The translations under genes and the position numbers were made by a program. From NCBI GenBank assembly GCA_011033025.1, contig WFMF01000498.1, positions 1-64,000 of the forward strand: a DNA stretch of 64,000 nucleotides, read 5' to 3'. The stretch comes from Beroe forskalii. Lineage: Eukaryota; Ctenophora; Nuda; Beroida; Beroidae. How positions within the stretch are numbered: the first letter of the stretch is position 1; the number at the start of each line of letters is the position of its first letter. Positions 11,311-25,300 of the stretch are shown here, in pieces. The notes under the pieces were generated by a model that worked only from the letters and a program-made list of their open reading frames with translations, made no database searches and had not been told where the DNA came from.

Positions 11311-12312
11311 TCTAAAAACATTTGACGAGACAAAATTAAAAAAGAAATACAATTGAACACTTAAATTAATAATCAATCATACTTAAATTCTTACTGAAAA
11401 TGATACTATTAAATAAGGCATACATGGTATGCATCAAGACCCATCGTTATGCAAAAATCGGGAATAATCAGAACAAAATCTTTGATTTGGTAAGTGAATT
11501 GTACTCATAACACACCCCTGAATCTAATTTAAATATCTTTAGTTTTAAGTGTAAATCATGGTTTCAAAACTGGTTTTAATGATATCATACTAGCGGATTT
11601 TGGATGAAACTTTAATAATAATATCAAATGTTGCTGAATGAGTGTAATGAACTCAAAATGAAATGAAGGTATTGAAATGTGTTCGGAACTAGTTTAAATT
11701 TAAAAGTAAAAGAAAACCCAATGTACTAATTAACTAATTAACTGTGCTATTTGATCAATAGAACAGAGAATGCAGCATGTGCCTGGTTCCTGATGAAGAT
11801 GAAATTGTGACATTATAACGGTAACAGTTCGAATTGCACTTGCAATTTGTGAGTTTTTTGTGTCCGAGGCGTACAGAAGTCTTATTTATACAAGAATTTA
11901 ATGCCTATACTCTATATAAATATGTATACGCCGCGCAAACTTTAGCCGTGCAAACTGCAGTTCAAACTGCCCCTGTTAAATAGACTGTGTCAACAATTAA
12001 TATTTTCCCTACGATTTCAGTTTTGCCAATTAATAATAATTTGGATGGTGAAATCATATGGAAAATCATTCATTTTTGCCTTAAAGTAAATCATTTTGTA
12101 ATAACAAAACATAAATTGACTTTATTTCATGGACCAATATTTCGGATTGTGTAACTTTAACTGAAACTCTGTCCCATTGGGGAGCTGAACGGTAGCTCAG
12201 GACACGCTTAAAAACATAGAAACGGTGCGTGATATAAATAAAAACATTGGTACAACTCTCTGCGAATTCTCCGTTATTCAAATTACCATTCGCTAATCTT
12301 CATCAATAAATT
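11311..12312. other. Nothing recognised
   Basis: AT-rich sequence with one stray minisatellite unit at about 11502-11520; no gene supported. Confidence 0.45.
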
Positions 12313-12580
12313 GGAGCCCGGAATACACAATATCCATCATCCGTGTTAGGTCGACCTAAGTGAGAAAGAGGCTCTTGGAATTAGGAAAAGGACTTAAGTG
12401 GAATGGGAAATAACGTTTTCTCTGAAATTTTGAAATCGACTTAGAAGCACCATGAAATGCCTTGAATCTTAAAGGAGCAATTTGAACTTCGTGTCATATT
12501 GAAAGGTGGACCTTCAACTGCAGTCAGCAATTTAAGGAGCAGCAGGTCGACCTAACAGGTTGTGTAATACGGCCCGATAA
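12313..12580. mobile_element. Short MITE with CCCGGAATACACAA-type ends
   Basis: Left GCCCGGAATACACAA then GTTAGGTCGACCTAA; right in reverse GGGCCGTATTACACAA then CTGTTAGGTCGACCTG. Length is about 265 bp with no coding capacity. The inner palindrome AGGTCGACCT is shared by both ends. Superfamily not assigned. Confidence 0.55.
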
Positions 12581-12841
12581 TTAGTCAAGTTTTCTCTCGA
12601 GACGAGAGTGTGTTGCACGGATGAGGCGACGCTTGTATAAGGCAATAACGGCACGCTTCATCATCTTGCCGTGGGGCTTAAGGAAATCCGCCTAATCTCT
12701 TCACTGCCTACTGTACAATTTCATACGACGCTGATGTCTACTATTTCCAACACAGAACCCTCTCTTCGGTGGTTGGACTAAAATCAGCATCTGAAGAGTC
12801 GACTGTACAAACACAGGGTGTTAGTGTAGTTTTAACGGGGT

Positions 12842-12847
12842 TTTATT
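12842..12847 (-). promoter_or_regulatory. Candidate poly(A) signal of PDE4
   Basis: AATAAA on the minus strand, about 200 nt past the PDE4 stop codon. It is the nearest canonical hexamer I found, so it would end a 3' UTR of roughly 220 nt. Confidence 0.45.
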
Positions 12848-13046
12848 GTAAAAGTAGTTTTCTGAAAGCACTCCTGAGTGCGAAGTGCTCTTCACAGTAT
12901 TTCCTTCTCTGAAACGCTTCTCTTCACGGTTCATCAACACTTCAACCTCCTATAATTCTCTGATTCCTCCCCTAACGCCTGCAATAAGTGAATACACACA
13001 GAAATACGGATCGACAAAACACGCGTTACACGTGTGCGCGCGGCTC

Positions 13047-13343
13047 TCATGATTCCGGAGGATTTGTCACAGTCAACTCGTCTGCCTCTTCGATGCTCGA
13101 TAAGTCCGAGCAATCGTCCGTTTTGTTGCGCATGTTTTTCCGCTTCTCGGCGGCCGCCAGAATAGCGTTCCTATCCTCGTTATCCGGACTGTCGGACAGA
13201 GAGCAGCGCGGTGACTCCGGGATGCGGTTGAAGTAGTACATGCGGTTGTCGTTGAGTTGGTTCAGCATGTCCTGACAGAACGGGTACATGAGTTCACCCA
13301 ACGTCTCCCAGAGGGGCAGCACGATGAAGTCGATGAAACCAAC
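13047..13343 (-). CDS. PDE4: PDE4 last coding exon
   Basis: Starts after TTTAG with Val-Gly-Phe-Ile-Asp-Phe-Ile, the segment just after the invariant Gln, and runs 98 residues to a TGA at 13047-13049. [18 protein letters not shown] ends the catalytic fold. The tail is charged ([24 protein letters not shown]) and ends NPPES. The acceptor is preceded by two copies of a 14 bp TCCTCCCTAACCCC unit holding branch-point-like CTAAC. Confidence 0.92.
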   Translation of the reverse strand, partial: VGFIDFIVLPLWETLGELMYPFCQDMLNQLNDNRMYYFNRIPESPRCSLSDSPDNEDRNAILAAAEKRKNMRNKTDDCSDLSSIEEADELTVTNPPES

Positions 13344-16300
13344 CTAAAGGGGAAGGGGTTAGGGAGGAGGGGTTAGGGAGGAAGGGTAAACTGCTGAGGC
13401 CTGGTAGTAAACTCGGTCTCGAGATACTAACAAGGGTACACCCAGTGGGCCAACTTTTGCAATGATTCACGTTAATGAGAAGATAAGATTAAGACGGGTA
13501 AGAAACGTAAGGACTCGTATGTTAGGTTTATGCAATGTATGTGCTGTGCAGTGTATAGTGCTATAGTGTACACTGTACACTGTACTTGTAGTGCTTTACC
13601 TGAGACTTCTCAATCGAAGTGGTGTGTCTATCACACATGGGGCTGATGGTGAGGCCCAGTTCCCGCTCCCTATCCCCTTGCTGGTGGAACTCCTCTATTA
13701 TCTTCTCCGTCCACGCCCGGTAGATCGGCATCGCTTTGGTGGCGGAGCTGATGTCGCAAGAGTGCACGATGCCTTGCAACACCTGGGATGGAAAATAAAA
13801 AACATGGCCCGAAACAGATAACAAGCCATCAAGGGTTTTACCTCATTACCCCAGGGCCTAAGGCCTGGTATTCCTGCATTCTTAATTGGCGACAAACTGC
13901 CATTTTTCGGTAGTTCTATTTTGCTCTCCACACATATGATCTACTCGACTAATCATTTCCTTGCGTTTGACTAACCAGCATCCTCTCGTTGTAGCTCTCC
14001 AGCACCAGTTTCCCATTGTGGGCCACCTTGCTGCTCTCCACAGTAGTCTTGATGTCTGCCATTAGAGACAGGTGTTTGGACATGTCAGTAGCCAGGACGA
14101 GGTCTATGACCATCTTCCTGAAGAGTTGGCGCTGCTTGTCCGGCATCCCTGCCGCCCAGTTCAACTCGTCGTTCTGCGGAGGAAGGGCAATTAATAGGGG
14201 AGAATATCACTCAAATACATGTGTACATGGTACATGTTTCTATCGATGAAGGAATCCTGTACGGAGCCCTACGGTTTCAGTCCTTGCACAGCAAGGATTT
14301 ACTCCGCATTAGTCAGGCGAGGCACCTGTTCACTTCTCTCCACTCCTCCCAGGACGAATGTCAATAACCCATTCATTAGTTGACACACGTTATTAACATA
14401 TCAAGGGTATTTTATTGCATTTCCCTTCATAAAGGAAACCCTGCCATAACCAGACTTCTTACCTCGACAGTAACTCAGTAATGAGTGTAACTTTATGACG
14501 TTTGTCATTAGGGCTGCAAATGTACAACCCCATTTTTTCTTTTCTAGAAATATGGCGATAAAAGCCTCAAGTTGGGTTTTAAAACTCTTCAAAAATGTGC
14601 CAAAATACGCAGGAGAAATGTTAAACTGAAAATGCACTGTCCCCCTAGAACAGGGAGATACAAATAGGGGATGAAATGTACATTGGAGTGTGTACATTGG
14701 AGTGTGCCTACAAATCTCAGTAGGTATCAGACAACTACCCTATCTAAAACAAGACTAAATCACACATAACTTCATGCGTTCTGAAAGCACACCCCAAACA
14801 CCCCCGTTACCTGCATGAACTTGAAGGCAGTAGCCAGGTGGTGGTTCTCCAGGACCGCATGGTCGTTGTACAGGATGGCCAGGTCGTTGCTAGTGTTTGA
14901 GAGGAACTGGTTGCTGAGCCCAGGGTGGTCCACATCGTGTATAGCACACGCGTACAAAGCAGCAAACACTTCCAGATCCGTGAATACTTGCTGAAATAGT
15001 AGTGTTACCTCGACTACATCCTAGCAACACTACCTCGACTACTTGGTGTCCTAGCAACTCTACCTCCACTACTGGGTATCCAAGCAACCCTACCTCGACT
15101 ACTGGGTATCCTAGCAACCTTACCTCGACTACGGGGTATCCAAGCAACATTACCTCGACTACTGGATATCCTAGCAACCTTACCTCGACTACTGGGTATC
15201 CTAGTAACACTATCTCGACAACTAAGTATCCAAGCAACACTACATGGGTATCCTCCCAACCCTACCTCGACTACTGGTATCCTAGCAACACTACCTCGCC
15301 TACTGGGCATCCTAGCAACACTACCTCCACTACTGGGTATCCAAGCAACCTTACCTCGACTAATGGGTGTCCTAGCAACTCTACCTCAACTAGTGGGTAC
15401 CCTAGCAACCCTACCTCGACTACTGGGTATCCTAGCAACCCTACCTCGACTACTGGTATCCTAGCAACACTACCTCCACTACTTGGCATCCTAGCAACAC
15501 TACCTCCACTACTGGGTATCCCAGCAACCCTACCTCGACTACTGGTATCTAAGCAACCCTACCTCGACTACTGGGTATCCTAGCAACCCTACCTCGACTA
15601 CTGGGTATCCTAGCAACCCTACCTCGACTACTGGTATCCTAGCAACCTTACCTCGACTATTGGGTATCCAAGCAACCTTACCTCGACTACTGGGTATCCT
15701 AGCAACACTAACTGGGTGTCCTAGCAACCTTACCTCGACTACTGGGTATACTAGCAACACTATTTCGACTACTGGTATCCAAGCAACCTTACCTCGACTA
15801 CTGGGTATCCTAGCAACCCTACCTCGACTACTGGGTATCCTAGCAACCTTACCTCGACTACTGGGTATCCAAGCAACCTTACCTCGACTACTGGGTATCC
15901 TAGCAACACTAACTGGGTATCCTAGCAACTCTACCTCGACTACTGGATATCCTAGGAGCACATGACAGGACTGCATGACGTCTGCACCATGGGTGGCGTT
16001 GTGGTAGGGGTTGGTTTTGTGGTAGCTGCCTTCAATAACGAACATGTACTTTATGAAGGTGGGTATGTCCACACTGAACTGCCGCAACATGTCTCGCTCC
16101 TGAGAAATATTTGGTTAGGTCTTTGGGGGAAGGGAAGGTGTAAACCATGAGGCTACAGAGAAAGAAGGGTTTTCCAGTGACTAAATGAAATTATTTGAAG
16201 TTGTACTCAAAAGCAAATGCTCCAAATAATGGGCGGGGAAGTTTGAAATTTCTCAATTTTCTGAGAAAGGATAGAATTAAGAAATTATTTTCAAAATCAC

Positions 16301-19300
16301 GGGAAACCCGAGCAATGCTCCCAAGAAGCATTCTGAGTTATAGCGAATAATTTTGAAAATATTGAATCATTATTTTCAAATTATTTTGTCATTATCATCG
16401 AATTAGCATGCTTTGTGATATTTTCACAGCACTGCCCACAGTTCCACTCCCATAGGCCAGTGATACATTCAAGTGGTGGTATCACTTAGTGTGGACCGGT
16501 GTGGACAGTGGTATTTTCAAAAGATTTTCTAGCATGGAATTCATGAGGCTCTGCACAATTTAGCATGAAATTCATCCAGAAAAACGTCCCGTCGTCCCAT
16601 GAAACTTGTGGGACTACTTACTTTTTTACATTTCAGATGTAATTTAATAATAATAATTCTAATTCTCAACTTATCGTTACCTGAGAGAGCACGACGTAGC
16701 TGAGGGCGACTAGGGGGTGGTCTTTGGTGATCCTCGCGAACTTGAACATGTCGAAGTTCCAGATGCTGATTTCAGAGACCAGCTGGGCCATTGCCTCCTC
16801 GCACTCCACCTGCAGAGGGGGTGGGTTCAGCTTGAGCAAACACACAAACGCAGTACACACAAACAAAGTACACAAAATTAGAAACACAATCAATCGCTGG
16901 AGTAAGTGAAGCATCAGGGTTTATTCTTTCATAGGAGTATTTTGGCGATGTGGATGCGTGTATTGATAACCCGTAGTGTATGACATTTGCTGGATATAAC
17001 AACTTGTCAGTTTTCTTTAGAAGGCATTGTGCTAACTGATAGTATTGACATTTTTGTCATTAAGTAAGATACAGTTGAAGTTATCTGTAACTTTAATTAG
17101 ATGAGAAAGCATCTGATTTGACAGCAGTCTCTAAGAAATAAGAAGGAAGCACCCTGGACAATAGGCGGTATAAGATAACGATAACATCAAGTTTTAAAGT
17201 TTGGAGTCAACTCCTGGGGATATTCCTATTTCAAACTCCCACTCATCCTAACGATAACTCCCACACTTTGAGGGACTGTCACAATCCCTAACTCTTTCTC
17301 AGAGTCTCTGAGAATCAGAATGTCACAAACCTCGACTCCGTACTTTGGGAGGTTTCCCTTGAGAGCTTGAGATGCTTGGTTTATAATACGCTTCGTCACG
17401 ATCATCGGTATCCGGTTCTGAAGATATGGAATGTCATATGAAACTGAAGATTGAAGAATCATAAGATCATATCTCAAAAATCTGCCCAGCAAGGTATGGA
17501 ACAGAATAATCACTCGCCATTAGCTCTTTTCCCAGTAATAACCTTGGTTTTCTCCAAGTCGAGTTCGTCCTCCCCTCTCTCGAAGTAGGTGTTTGATACC
17601 CACTCTGCCACTTGGTTCCCAGACTTAGAAGTCTCTGAGAAGTGGGAGAGTTCGCGCGTCAACATCCGCTTGAACTGAGGAAGAGAGTTTTTATAAGTCA
17701 ACTAATAAAACCAGTGAATGAAATCTAAGTTGACAGGGATCATTTTGAGGTTGAAACTTGTAAACGATTGGTTGCGAATCATGATCGATGATTGCTCTGG
17801 CATAGTGTAACACAACATATCGCGGTCCACATGTTACAAAAGTGCGAATTTCCCTCCAGATACCTTGGTTTGGGCCATTTCTCCGACGCTGTTTCTGGCT
17901 TTGATCTTGTTGAGGTGTTCCAGAACCCAGTCTATATCAGTGAGCCCCTCCAAAAGCATTCTCTGCTGGTCCTTGCCTGTCAGTCGCGCTGCCTCGTTAA
18001 CTCTGCGAATGGGGTGCTGGTTAAATACAGACTCAATGATATTGAATGGGGGTGCTGGTGAACACAGACTCAATGATATTGAATGGGGGTGATGGTGAGG
18101 AACGGTAAGGTGAACTAAAGAAAATAGAATACTTGCAATCTGAATATATAGCGAGGTGGGGTTAGGTACCGACTACCGAAATACTCAATGATGTCGGTAA
18201 ACTTCCACGAATGATTTAGGGAGAAAACAACGGAGAGTACTCAGAACAAGAAATTTCCTTGTGTTTGACTTACTCCGTGTTCTCATCTACAGGCAAGGTA
18301 GTTAGCGTGCTCATCATGTGTCGGACATCTCTGAGTCGAGCTAGGATCTGAGCGAAGGGAGTGACTATAATGTCGTCCAAACCGTTCCTGCAAAACATGG
18401 AAATGGTAGGGGTTATTATCAATGAAGGAATAAAAAGGAAAGGAAGCCATGGGTATTACAATAAGGTGGAGGCTGCAATGGGGAAATTATATTCAACTTA
18501 GTGAAAGCTTGAACAGTAAAATCAAAGCCAACTAAATGATACTAATGATACAGTCGAAACTAATGCAAACTTACTCTCGGAGGATAACGGACACAGAGGG
18601 GAATATGCGACTTGAAAATCAACAATTTGAAATTGACTATATCAGAGCTTCAAGATTCCGGGAAAGAATAGTACATCCTTGTCTTGGATTTTATGAAAAA
18701 CACTTGCTCACAATTATAAATCTGAGTAGCGCGTAATTTGATAGACTAGACCGAACTTCTCGGTACTTTTCATCATAAATTACGCTGGAGATAACAAATG
18801 AACATCACATAATTTGGCAGGGCGCCAAGGCTTTTTGAGAAATGAAGAATTTGAAATAATCAAGAATTAATTATTTATGCATGAGTCTGATCTCTTGGGA
18901 AATATTTTTCATTTATGAGTTCTTTGTGATATGTAGGGAGTATGTCTTTAATCAATGGGTTGTAAATCAAATTGAAAAACTCAGATTTCTAGTGACACTC
19001 AACAGAAAAAAGGAGTAGTGATAAGACTTGGATTTCAGAATCATTCCTAGAATTATTGATAATTTTGCTTAATTTGCAGACAGAACGAAGACACATTCAA
19101 CACGTGAGGGATCTTCCTGAACGCCTCACCACGGAACACCACGGCCATGCTCAACGAAAATATGCTTTTTCCGATGTTACCTTTCAATCACACTTTCCCT
19201 TCGCGGGGGTTGCAAGCCAGACTTTCCTCTGGAAATGGGTGGACTATTCAAAAACTTGCAGTTGCCATCCGACATTGAACGAACAACTAAACACACAAAA

Positions 19301-22300
19301 TAACCCACTCACACTATAGCTACTTTAAGAAATAATCTTAAAACATAAACCAAACACCAAGCTAACCCCCTCTAACACCCCTCCAACTCCCCGTCTAACT
19401 CCCCTTTACACTCGGACACTCCCCCTCTAACTCCCCTCCCCCTACTCACTTATCCATGCTGGACATGCTACTGGTCCTGCTAAGTCCCCTGCTGCTGCTG
19501 TCAGCCTCGCTGCGGTACAGGAAGGATCCCCGCCGCTGGTCTGAGAGCTTCCTCTGCGGCATCCCCGCACTGTGTTGGGACAAGTAGTCCTCTACTATCT
19601 ACACAGGGAAGGAATGTTATTAGGAGGGAGAGAATATCATTAGGGCAGGGTTCATTCCTTTTAACCATTTTAATTTAGTGATTAATTAATATTCAGGGCG
19701 GTGATTGAGATCTGAGAACTGAAAAAAAAAAACATTTTGAAATTCTTCTGTTTTAAAGTTTACGAACTCTTACTATCAATTTGAAATCTAGATGAATTTT
19801 CATTTCGTCCAATAAAGGCAAAATTTTCCGAAAGATGTGACGAAAAAAAGTGACGAACTAATCTCTGTACATAGGGGTAAAAAGAAAAACAACAGCCTGC
19901 CATACTTCATACACATCATCTAATTTCCTAATGACAGAGGAGGAGTATAGCACAACAAAGTGTACTACAAGTTCTAAACATAGCAATAAGAAGATGCGCG
20001 CTAGTGGAGTAAGTCCTAGCAATAAGAAGATGTAAGTGCGCTACTGGAGTTGTGGACGCGGAGCAATCTAAACTGTCCGGGAGGCATCCATGACAGAGGT
20101 GGCAGCTGTGAATTTGCGTGAGAAATCACATTCTTCACGTGGTGACAGGAACCACCGGACTTTCAGTTTTGTGACGTCATTGTGTAATGCGTACTTTGAT
20201 GAAATTTTCGAGTTCACTTGCAAAAAATTTATTCCTTTTTTCAATTTTATGTTCAAAAAATATTACGAGATTTTCGTTTTGTAAAATAAATCACACAACA
20301 AACGTACAGAGCTAAACTAAACTATGATATTTGACAATACACTCGCCAAAATTTAGTGATTTAGCAATTACACAATTACACGTCACAATTTGACGCTTAT
20401 TATTGACATTGCTCAGCTATAACAATTGGGAAAATACCCGAGTATTTTACACGCATATTGATAAATCAGTGCCATTCAATATTCGGGAAAACAAGGTTAA
20501 AAAGCTAAAAAAGAAAAAAAAAGAAAAATATGAAATCAAAAATAAACCTTAGAAACCCACTTCAGTTAGTCGTTACAGGAAGTGGCTAGGAATCAATTAC
20601 TCTAGTGAATTATACTGAGGAACACAATGTGCAATAACTCAATAAACATACCTACAGAACTACCAAGATAACTACCAATATAACTACAGAACCACCAAGA
20701 GTACAGAGAATCCAAGAAATACACACAAAACCCTCATTTGAGCTACAAAATCCTTATAATGAATGTAATTACATTGCATAATGGATTATAATAATAAAGT
20801 GTTGATTAAATCTTTGTAGTATTCCTCAGACAATGATCTAGCTGATTAGGAACCATATTGTGTGTTCATTACTTTGTGACACCCAAAAAATTGATATTTT
20901 ACCTTGACATCACTATTTTCTGGGATTAGAGAATTTTAACCGCTTCGAAAAGAAAGCAAAAGAGAAATAAAAAGGATGCTTGCTCGAAATATCGAGCATT
21001 GATCCGTTTGCCACTTTGTCCACGCGCCAGTAAAATGGGCAAAAAATCTTTGAAATGTGTAGTGGAATAGACTCGAGCCACTTTTCAAAGTTCAAAGGCA
21101 CTTGAATAGACCTTCAACATGGATGGAATTGAATAAAACCTTCAAAGGAGCTTAAAAATCAAAGTAGACACAGTAACCACGGAAAAAGGAATGTAGAAGA
21201 GTCATGAAAGCGGGGAAAAAGAGAGAGGCAACTACTATAACTCAACAGCGAGAAGTGTCAGAGAGTTGTAACTGAGTAACTGTACCGGAATGGCATTTGA
21301 GAATGGCGTTAGAGTGAGAATCATAGCTGCTCCGTTTACATAGAACCCTGTAACCCTGTAATCAGGGGGAATAGGAGCGTAGAACCCTGTAATTACTGGG
21401 TCCAGCTAAAGGTTAGGAGTTGGACCGCCCCACTTCGGCTCCAGGAAGGAAGAAGGAGCGCTGGCCGCTGAGACAGAGAAGATGGCGTCATTAATAAAGG
21501 TCGGGGCGGTGAGTTGATGTGAGCAACTTATTATAAAATGTGAGGATATGAAGTAGTACTAGTGCAAAGTGTGAAGAGAGAAGGTGCCGCACATTTAACC
21601 TGGCACTCGGAGAAAGCAGTGAGATGTGAGCAGTGAGATGTGAGCAGTGAGATGTGAGCAGTGAGATGTGAGCAGTGAGATGTGAGCAGTGAGATGTGAG
21701 CAGTGAGAAGTGAGCAGTGTGTGACAGTGATGACCAGCAGCACGTGATGTCAGCGATGCTGATACTAGATCACTAAGATACTCTATCGGAGAGAGTACAA
21801 CCTCTCTGGTAGACTGATTTCACGGATCGGAACGTTGAATAAGGGTCGCATGATTACAATTAATGATAATGATAGAAGATTAGAGAAGTAAGCCTCTCTC
21901 TGAGAGAGTTTAATATTGTTATTAATTAGTCAGTTAGTCACATCACTCAATTGCTCTCGTGGTGTATTACTACCAATATTATAAGCAGTTCATTACGTCA
22001 TCAACACGCCATAATAAACCCTGATAATGATGTCACTATCAATATCAGGAAACTTCCAGAGTGCAATACAGCAAATTGTGATGAGGAAACTTCCAGAGTG
22101 CAATACAGTAAATTGTGATACCTTAACTCGTGACGTATTGAGCCCTATGACGCCGAGTGAGTGCTTAGTAGTTAGCAGTTAACATGATGCACCCAAACTA
22201 ATGAAATGAAAACTAGAAATGTACAGATTTAGCGAGATGCGTTCCTCAAACTTCAAAGTAGTGCTGCTAAGCTTTATCTTGACTTTTTACATGTGGACTG

Positions 22301-25300
22301 TTTAAAACAAGTTAAGATGTTGTCAGGTCGTCTATATTGGATGGAATACAGAATTCAGAATGAATCGCTCAAAATAGAATATCCGATAAGCTCAGTGATT
22401 GACAGGTGTCTTGTAGTCTTGTACGTTGAGTTAAATCGGGTGGGTTTTAAAAAAATGTAAATTATCAAATAGTGAGATTAATCAAGGAAATGATAATTTC
22501 TAATCACCGTAGGAAATAATCAGTCAAAGAAAAGGAACCCCAAATCGTGCGATTTGAAATAAGAGACCAACTAATTACAGGCATGCTTATAATTGGCGCA
22601 TTAATTACAGAAGTTTGAAGATTACGAGTTATCACAAGCCATCCATATGCGCATATTATGCTTATTATGCCTCCTATTAATCACATTGCTGGCACATAAT
22701 CCGGGGTAACCCGATGCAGGTTAATAACTTGGGAGGGGAAATCCTGAAGTGAAACAAAGCGGATTGGAGGTGGGACTCAAGAGATTGAGTGTGAGTTGCG
22801 CTCCCCACGCGCACACACGTTTAGACCGCCACATTGGTGCGTTCTCAGTCTCTCACCATGTGATTAGAAATGGCAGGCCACACTGAGTGGCCAGACGACT
22901 GGGCACTGATTTCCAGGCGACTTGGCACTGGGTGGCATGACGACGGGTTGGCTGGGGTACCACCCCACTACCCCAGTGGGATATGCCACACACTAAGATC
23001 CGTAGATCCTGTATTCCGACTGTCAGCTTCGTCATACAGCCCCTGGAAAACTCCGGGAGAATTGGCTGGAGAAGTGCGGAGCTTGCCGAACCTGGCCCAT
23101 TAAGAAAATAAGAGGAAGCGATGGTGAGTAAATAGTGGAACTACACTATAAGATTCAATGGGGATTCAAATGGTCAAAAGGGTAGTGGTAAATTGGTGAT
23201 GAGGAAGGCCGCAGTGTAGGGAGTAAGCAAGGGAATTACCCTATAATACGGCACCCATCGCAGAGAAGAGAATGGGTTATTATGGCACCCCCTGCAGTTG
23301 CTTATTCACACCAACTGTACAATGCACCATACAATACACCCTCCAGAGTGTCAAGAAAAGGGGCGTCTAACTAGAGCACTATGTTAACACATGACAATGA
23401 CGTTATCAACGCACCACTTTAAGCTATGATAATGACGTCACTCTCAACCCCGTAGAGACTAAGGATCCTACAACAGGTAACAGGGATTTTAGGATGCCTA
23501 ACACAATGAGATATGGAATACATGGAGAGAATTCCCTTAAATTATCCGAGTAATCTGAGAGAGGATATTTACTGTTGCTTTGGAGGGAGCTAAGCAGCTC
23601 TACGATTACTAACTTGGATGCTAGAGATTCTAGAGATGCTAAGGATGCTGGGTGGCTAAGGATAGAAAGGAATAAGGATACTGCCTCGATGTAAGCTCAG
23701 TGACAATGTATAAAGACAATGGTCTGGTGCAGGAAATGAACTGCTTTAATCGTGAAATCTAGCCATTTCATCTTTTAAATACTTAATGATGAGTATCTCA
23801 TGTTGATCTTACGCTCTTAGACTTATGCGCCAAAGAATCCCCCAGAAGAAGAGAAGTCAGAAGAGGTATTTAATTTGAGTTAATACCTCACCTATCATGA
23901 TCACTATAGCCAGTGAAAATCAAAGAAAAATATCCTAAAACCATTAAAACACCTTACGCCAGAAGAATATTGCATCAAAGATGATACAGGAAACCCATCA
24001 CGGCATCATTATAAGCCGTTATTGGGCACCATACCACTATCAACGAGAACTGCTGAAAATTAAAATTTAAGAGGAAAATCAACAAATCGCAAACTGTCAG
24101 GAAAGAAAAAGCAGCGAGATCATGTTACACCGAAATTCATCTCCCGTAATTCACCCTGAAGAAAGGACACCGGTATATTTAGCGGTGGAGGTGGAGGGGT
24201 GCAATCTCGATTCATGAGGAAAACGTTTTACCTAATAACCCTGTGCAGATGAGAACCGTACAATTAGGGATCGAGTTAAACTGGGGGTGGTGCGAAACGC
24301 TAATACGTGCCACAAAGGTGTTACTGTTGCGCTTATTATTAGCCTCGGCTGCGTCTCGTGCGATAAATTCAATGATACCACTTAAAACCATTAACTTAGC
24401 GAATATAATGACAAAATCAATAAATGATAAGTTAGTTATCGAGGGTTGGGATATGTTTTACAATATTGAGAAAATATCGAGTAAATATTGAGAGAAATTA
24501 CTGTATTGTAAAAATTCAAAATATTGAGGTACCTACAGATATTCGTGGAGTGGAGCGGCTCGTTCTAATCGTTTCGTACAAGAATCTCCAAAAAACAAAA
24601 AGTTATGTCCTGCCTTATGCGTTCATGGCTAATTTTGTAGAACAGCATTAGAATCAGACATTTACGTCTGTCTCTAAGATCCCGTAACCACAAAATTAAA
24701 CAACACGATTAAAGTAAGAAGATAAGAAAATTACTAATTTAGTGCGATAGAAAAAAGTAGAAGGAGCGAAGAACAAAGAAAGTTGAAATGAAAGTAAGCT
24801 AAACCGGCAGCATGTGAGAAAGAAACAATTGAAAAAGCAGATTAGTAATTGCTTAGTATCATCACACTTAATTTCATTTAATTGCACTAAATAGTAAATT
24901 ATTGATTTAGAAGGATGAGAAACGGCCACTGGGCTCTCTGCCAAGTTTCAGAGAAACGCAGCCCGACAAGAAGGTTAGTTGCACAAAGTCAGAGAGAGAA
25001 GGGGAGTAGCACTGAGGATTTGTTCACACTGAGAGATGTTGGAGCTTTGAAGGGTACTAGTGGAATGACATCCCAACTAGCTGGTAAACTAGTAAACTAC
25101 CTGCTAAACCAATAAGCCACCAAGAGAACTTAAGTGAGGGGTTAGTTTGATGTAGCACCTCTGATAGGAATTGAGGGAGCCATTTTACTATTTCAGAGCA
25201 GTTAAAGAGGGGAGAGTAAAGGAGTTAAGGAATTAGGAAAGGTGTCAAATCAAGGCATCATTAAAGGTTCCCTCACTCTTCAGATGCGGGGAATGTCTGC

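Noticed and set aside
14890-15583. Long open frames on both strands through the 30 bp array
   Set aside because: They follow from the period being a multiple of three; only the first unit, next to the exon at 15935, is supported as coding.
15003-15960. CRISPR array
   Set aside because: Units abut without unique spacers, in an animal intron. The same holds for the arrays at 7168, 21615, 36340 and 50549.
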